A stretch of 64,000 nt of DNA, taken from NCBI RefSeq assembly GCF_013388355.1, contig NZ_CP058246.1, forward strand, positions 2,232,001 to 2,296,000. Reading direction: 5' to 3'. The position numbers and the translations under genes are program-made. This DNA comes from Flavobacterium sp. LPB0248 (GTDB taxonomy: Bacteria > Bacteroidota > Bacteroidia > Flavobacteriales > Flavobacteriaceae). Position 1 is the first letter of the stretch, and each line of letters opens with the position of its first letter. Shown one piece after another: positions 61,750 to 64,000 of the stretch. A model generated the notes under the pieces. It made no database searches. It was not told the DNA's origin and worked only from the letters and a program-made list of their open reading frames with translations.

Positions 61750-62949
61750 TCAATGATTTTGTGGTCTTCTAAACATTGTAGTATCAAACTTCATATCTTG
61801 ATAACCATAAGATTTTCTTCGTTCTTTTACTCTTCCTTCACTTTCACTAATTATAGCACTCACCTCAGAGCCAGATTCTTGTTTTTTATTTAAAGCTTCA
61901 TTCTCTTTTACATCCTGCGTTTTTTTTGAAGCAACTGCTGGCCGAGACGAAACTTTGGCTTTCTTCTTGTCTGTTAACTTAACAGATTTTTCCTTTACAA
62001 CCACGTTTTGTTTATCTTTTGAAACAACTGTTTTCTCATTAGAAGAATTTTTACTTGCACTACTTTTTACTTCTGTTTTCACTTCTTGCGCAACTGTTTT
62101 CATGCATAACAGCAACATTAAAATCGTGACTAGAGGCACTACAGCAATTTTCTTTAAAAACGCTGTGTTTTTTGATGTTCTTTTTTTCATCATTATTAAT
62201 CGTTTTTTTGTTACTAAATAATTCAAATTACTGGCCAAGTAAATCGTTTGTTTCTCGCTTCCTTTTGTTAAAAGTAAATTTTGGTAAAACGGAACATTAT
62301 TATAAGTTTTCACAATTTCCTGATCGGCAAGAAATTCGTGATTGAGTTGTATTGCTTTTTTATAAAACAAAAAGATCGGGTTAAACCAAAAAACAACTTT
62401 TAAAAACTCTATAAAGAGAATATCCAAAGTATGTTTTTGATGCACATGAACCAATTCGTGCGTGTACAATTCGGCTTCAATATTTTGCTTTTTATAATCT
62501 TCTAAATTGATAAAAATGTAATGCAAAAAAGTATGTGGCACTATTTTTTCTTTTACCAAAACCAATTTTGAATTCTCAAATTCTACATTTGGAGAATTGC
62601 CAATTCTGGAAAAAATCTTCCAAATGTTTCTTCCAAACCTTATTGCCATCAACAGCGTTACGATTGCGTATAAAGTCCATAAAAGAATGAATTTATAATC
62701 TACTTTTTCTGCTGTTTGATGAATCGACGTATTTAGTGCATAATGACTAATAGCAACTTGTCTTGAAAAATCTACAGGAATTTCTTTGATAGTTTCAAAT
62801 GAAATAAACGGAATTGCAAAGGAAATCACAATTACAAAAAGCAAAAAGAATCTATTAAACTGATGCATTTTTTCTCGCTCTAATATCAAATGATAAAAAG
62901 CTAGAAAAACACATAAAGCGACTGTCGATTTTACAATAAAAGCTATCAT
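61750..62949 (-). CDS. BlaR1-like M56 peptidase
   Basis: 399 residues, paralogue of the neighbour. Membrane helices, zinc motif THELVHVHQKH (about 165-175) and NHEFLADQE are kept. The C-terminal 115 residues are Lys/Ser/Glu-rich and disordered in appearance (KTEVKSSASKNSSNEKTVV) instead of a TonB_C domain. Its start overlaps the BlaI gene by 4 bases, so the two are co-translated. Cleavage of the repressor is the usual role. Confidence 0.9.
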   Translation of the reverse strand: MIAFIVKSTVALCVFLAFYHLILEREKMHQFNRFFLLFVIVISFAIPFISFETIKEIPVDFSRQVAISHYALNTSIHQTAEKVDYKFILLWTLYAIVTLLMAIRFGRNIWKIFSRIGNSPNVEFENSKLVLVKEKIVPHTFLHYIFINLEDYKKQNIEAELYTHELVHVHQKHTLDILFIEFLKVVFWFNPIFLFYKKAIQLNHEFLADQEIVKTYNNVPFYQNLLLTKGSEKQTIYLASNLNYLVTKKRLIMMKKRTSKNTAFLKKIAVVPLVTILMLLLCMKTVAQEVKTEVKSSASKNSSNEKTVVSKDKQNVVVKEKSVKLTDKKKAKVSSRPAVASKKTQDVKENEALNKKQESGSEVSAIISESEGRVKERRKSYGYQDMKFDTTMFRRPQNH

Positions 62950-63320
62950 TTTTTCTTTTTTTGAATTTCTGAATCGATTATTTTTTTAAGATCTTCCAAT
63001 TCCGAAGACGATAAATTGGTTTCGGTCGTAAAAAACGAAGCAAATTGCGAAGCCGAATTATTAAAGAAATTACTAATTAGTCCTTTTACGTGTTTTGCAA
63101 AATAGTCTGTTTTCTTTACCAGCGGATAATATTCTCTCGAATTCCCAAATTCGTTATACGCTACAAACTTCTTATCGATCATTCGTTTTAAAAGCGTTGC
63201 CACGGTTGTTGTTGCCGGTTTTGGTTCCGGATACGCTTCCAGCAAATCTTTCATAAAAGCCTTTTCAAGCTTCCATAAATGCTCCATTAACTGTTCTTCT
63301 GCATTTGATAATTGTATCAT
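62946..63320 (-). CDS. BlaI/MecI/CopY-family repressor
   Basis: 124 residues. Winged-helix part NAEEQLMEHLWKLEKAFMKD, TTTVATLLKRMIDKKFV and REYYPLVKKTDY, then a dimer helix region, as in BlaI. It is expected to repress its own operon until the M56 protease cuts it. Starts 4 bases inside the end of the DUF6624 gene and ends inside the M56 gene, so all are one operon. Confidence 0.93.
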   Translation of the reverse strand: MIQLSNAEEQLMEHLWKLEKAFMKDLLEAYPEPKPATTTVATLLKRMIDKKFVAYNEFGNSREYYPLVKKTDYFAKHVKGLISNFFNNSASQFASFFTTETNLSSSELEDLKKIIDSEIQKKKK

Positions 63321-64000
63321 GGTTTGATATTTTCAAGTTTTTCTATTTCTGGCAATTCTTTTTTATACTCTTCTAAATTCCAATCAATGTTTAATTTTAC
63401 CGCATAGTCCGCCATTGTACCAAGTCCAACCTCAGCACGTCTTTTATCTACATTATCTGGATCTATCATTGGCGATATATACATTTTATTAGTCTTTTTA
63501 TTCTTGGCAGCCTGACTTCCATAAATTTGCGGCCTTCCTTCTCTCAAAGCAACTCTATCTTCTAAATAAGCCAGATTTCCTGGATTGGCATTACCGTTTT
63601 TAACCGCCTCTCTCATCATAGGCAGATATTTTTGCTGATATTCTAAATCGGCATGCTGAATCACCAGAAACAAAGTCTGATTTCCCTGAGAGCCAACAAC
63701 ACTTTTCCCTAACCAGCCTTTTTCGTCCAATATTTTCATCACCTTAATAAGGTTAATACTGTCTTTTCTCTGCATGATTTTACCAATGCTGTCAATTTTC
63801 TTTTTATCAGGTTTTGAGGCTCTATAAACATTCATAAATTCTCCGCGAATTTCCTGATCTTCGGTATAAATTTCTGCAAGTTGTTTTTCTAGCACCTTAT
63901 CGTAATTTGCTCCAATAACGTCTAATTTCTTCTGCAGTTTGTCAATTGTTTTATTCCATTCTTTTTCTGAGTACAAAGGTTTTAAATCATTGTCAATTTT
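63317..64000 (-). CDS. DUF6624-type protein (5' end outside the window)
   Basis: The frame stays open to the right edge: eight more residues (KIDNDLKP) precede the TTG at 63976, so the gene continues beyond 64000 and that TTG is not a start. About 227 residues are present. The visible part has IGKIMQRKDSINLIKVMKIL, GWLGKSVVGSQGNQTLFLVI with QHAD, and AALREGRPQIYGSQ-like (here VALREGRPQIYGSQ) segments, which match DUF6624, found in many Bacteroidota secreted proteins. Function unknown. The link to BlaI and M56 genes (4-base overlap) is a clue to envelope stress. Confidence 0.8.
   Translation of the reverse strand, partial: KIDNDLKPLYSEKEWNKTIDKLQKKLDVIGANYDKVLEKQLAEIYTEDQEIRGEFMNVYRASKPDKKKIDSIGKIMQRKDSINLIKVMKILDEKGWLGKSVVGSQGNQTLFLVIQHADLEYQQKYLPMMREAVKNGNANPGNLAYLEDRVALREGRPQIYGSQAAKNKKTNKMYISPMIDPDNVDKRRAEVGLGTMADYAVKLNIDWNLEEYKKELPEIEKLENIKP

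Overview
The window is AT-rich chromosomal DNA that reads as a Flavobacterium-type Bacteroidota genome. The basis is SusC/SusD proteins, a type IX secretion sorting domain, a GH97 glucosidase, mevalonate-pathway kinases, A-rich regions instead of strong Shine-Dalgarno sites, and many intergenic inverted repeats of the kind common in this genus. No rRNA, tRNA, CRISPR array, transposase or prophage was seen. All identifications come from reading motifs by eye; no database search was run.

Layout. (a) 1-3296: tail of an unidentified membrane protein, then a secreted multidomain GH13 amylase. (b) 3297-12720: an operon on the minus strand holding two cysteine-rich double-glycine-leader peptides, two copies of a DxD glycosyltransferase-like protein (DUF6734 type), a third glycosyltransferase, a VKOR-thioredoxin fusion, a peptidase-containing ABC exporter (PCAT) and an HlyD adaptor. 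This is the most interesting part: it looks like an export and disulfide-forming machine for a glycosylated (glycocin-like) peptide family of a type I do not recognise. (c) 12986-30410: a starch/maltodextrin utilisation locus: SusE-, SusD- and SusC-like proteins, a LacI regulator, an MFS transporter, beta-phosphoglucomutase, GH65 maltose phosphorylase, GH97 alpha-glucosidase and two GH13 amylases. The peptide operon sits between the SusE-like gene and the secreted amylase, so it splits a locus that makes functional sense as one unit.

(d) 30594-43638: mostly housekeeping genes: glycerophosphodiesterase, HI0933-type flavoprotein, HAD phosphatase, Crp-like regulator, MBL hydrolase, a tandem pair of secreted proteins, TspO, two GHMP kinases of isoprenoid synthesis with a UbiA prenyltransferase, an rRNA pseudouridine synthase and several DUF proteins. 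(e) 43651-52159: glycosyltransferase plus flippase-like pair, RuvC, HemW, a GxxExxY protein bracketed by inverted repeats, a cyclase, a GNAT/DUF4260/MmcQ group, a PH-SHOCT protein and a DUF4407 protein. (f) 52401-64000: TonB receptor plus phytase, PEP carboxykinase, DUF423, a saccharopine-dehydrogenase-like enzyme, and a BlaI/M56/M56 signalling operon with a DUF6624 gene running off the right edge.

How the genes work together. Secreted and surface amylases cut starch, SusC/D/E bind and import oligosaccharides, periplasmic GH13 and GH97 trim them, the MFS carrier takes up maltose, and GH65 plus PgmB give glucose 6-phosphate without spending ATP on one half of the maltose. A shared motif, AACGTnrTAGTGTT, lies upstream of susC and of the amylase and also at the edge of the peptide operon, so starch sensing and peptide production may be linked.
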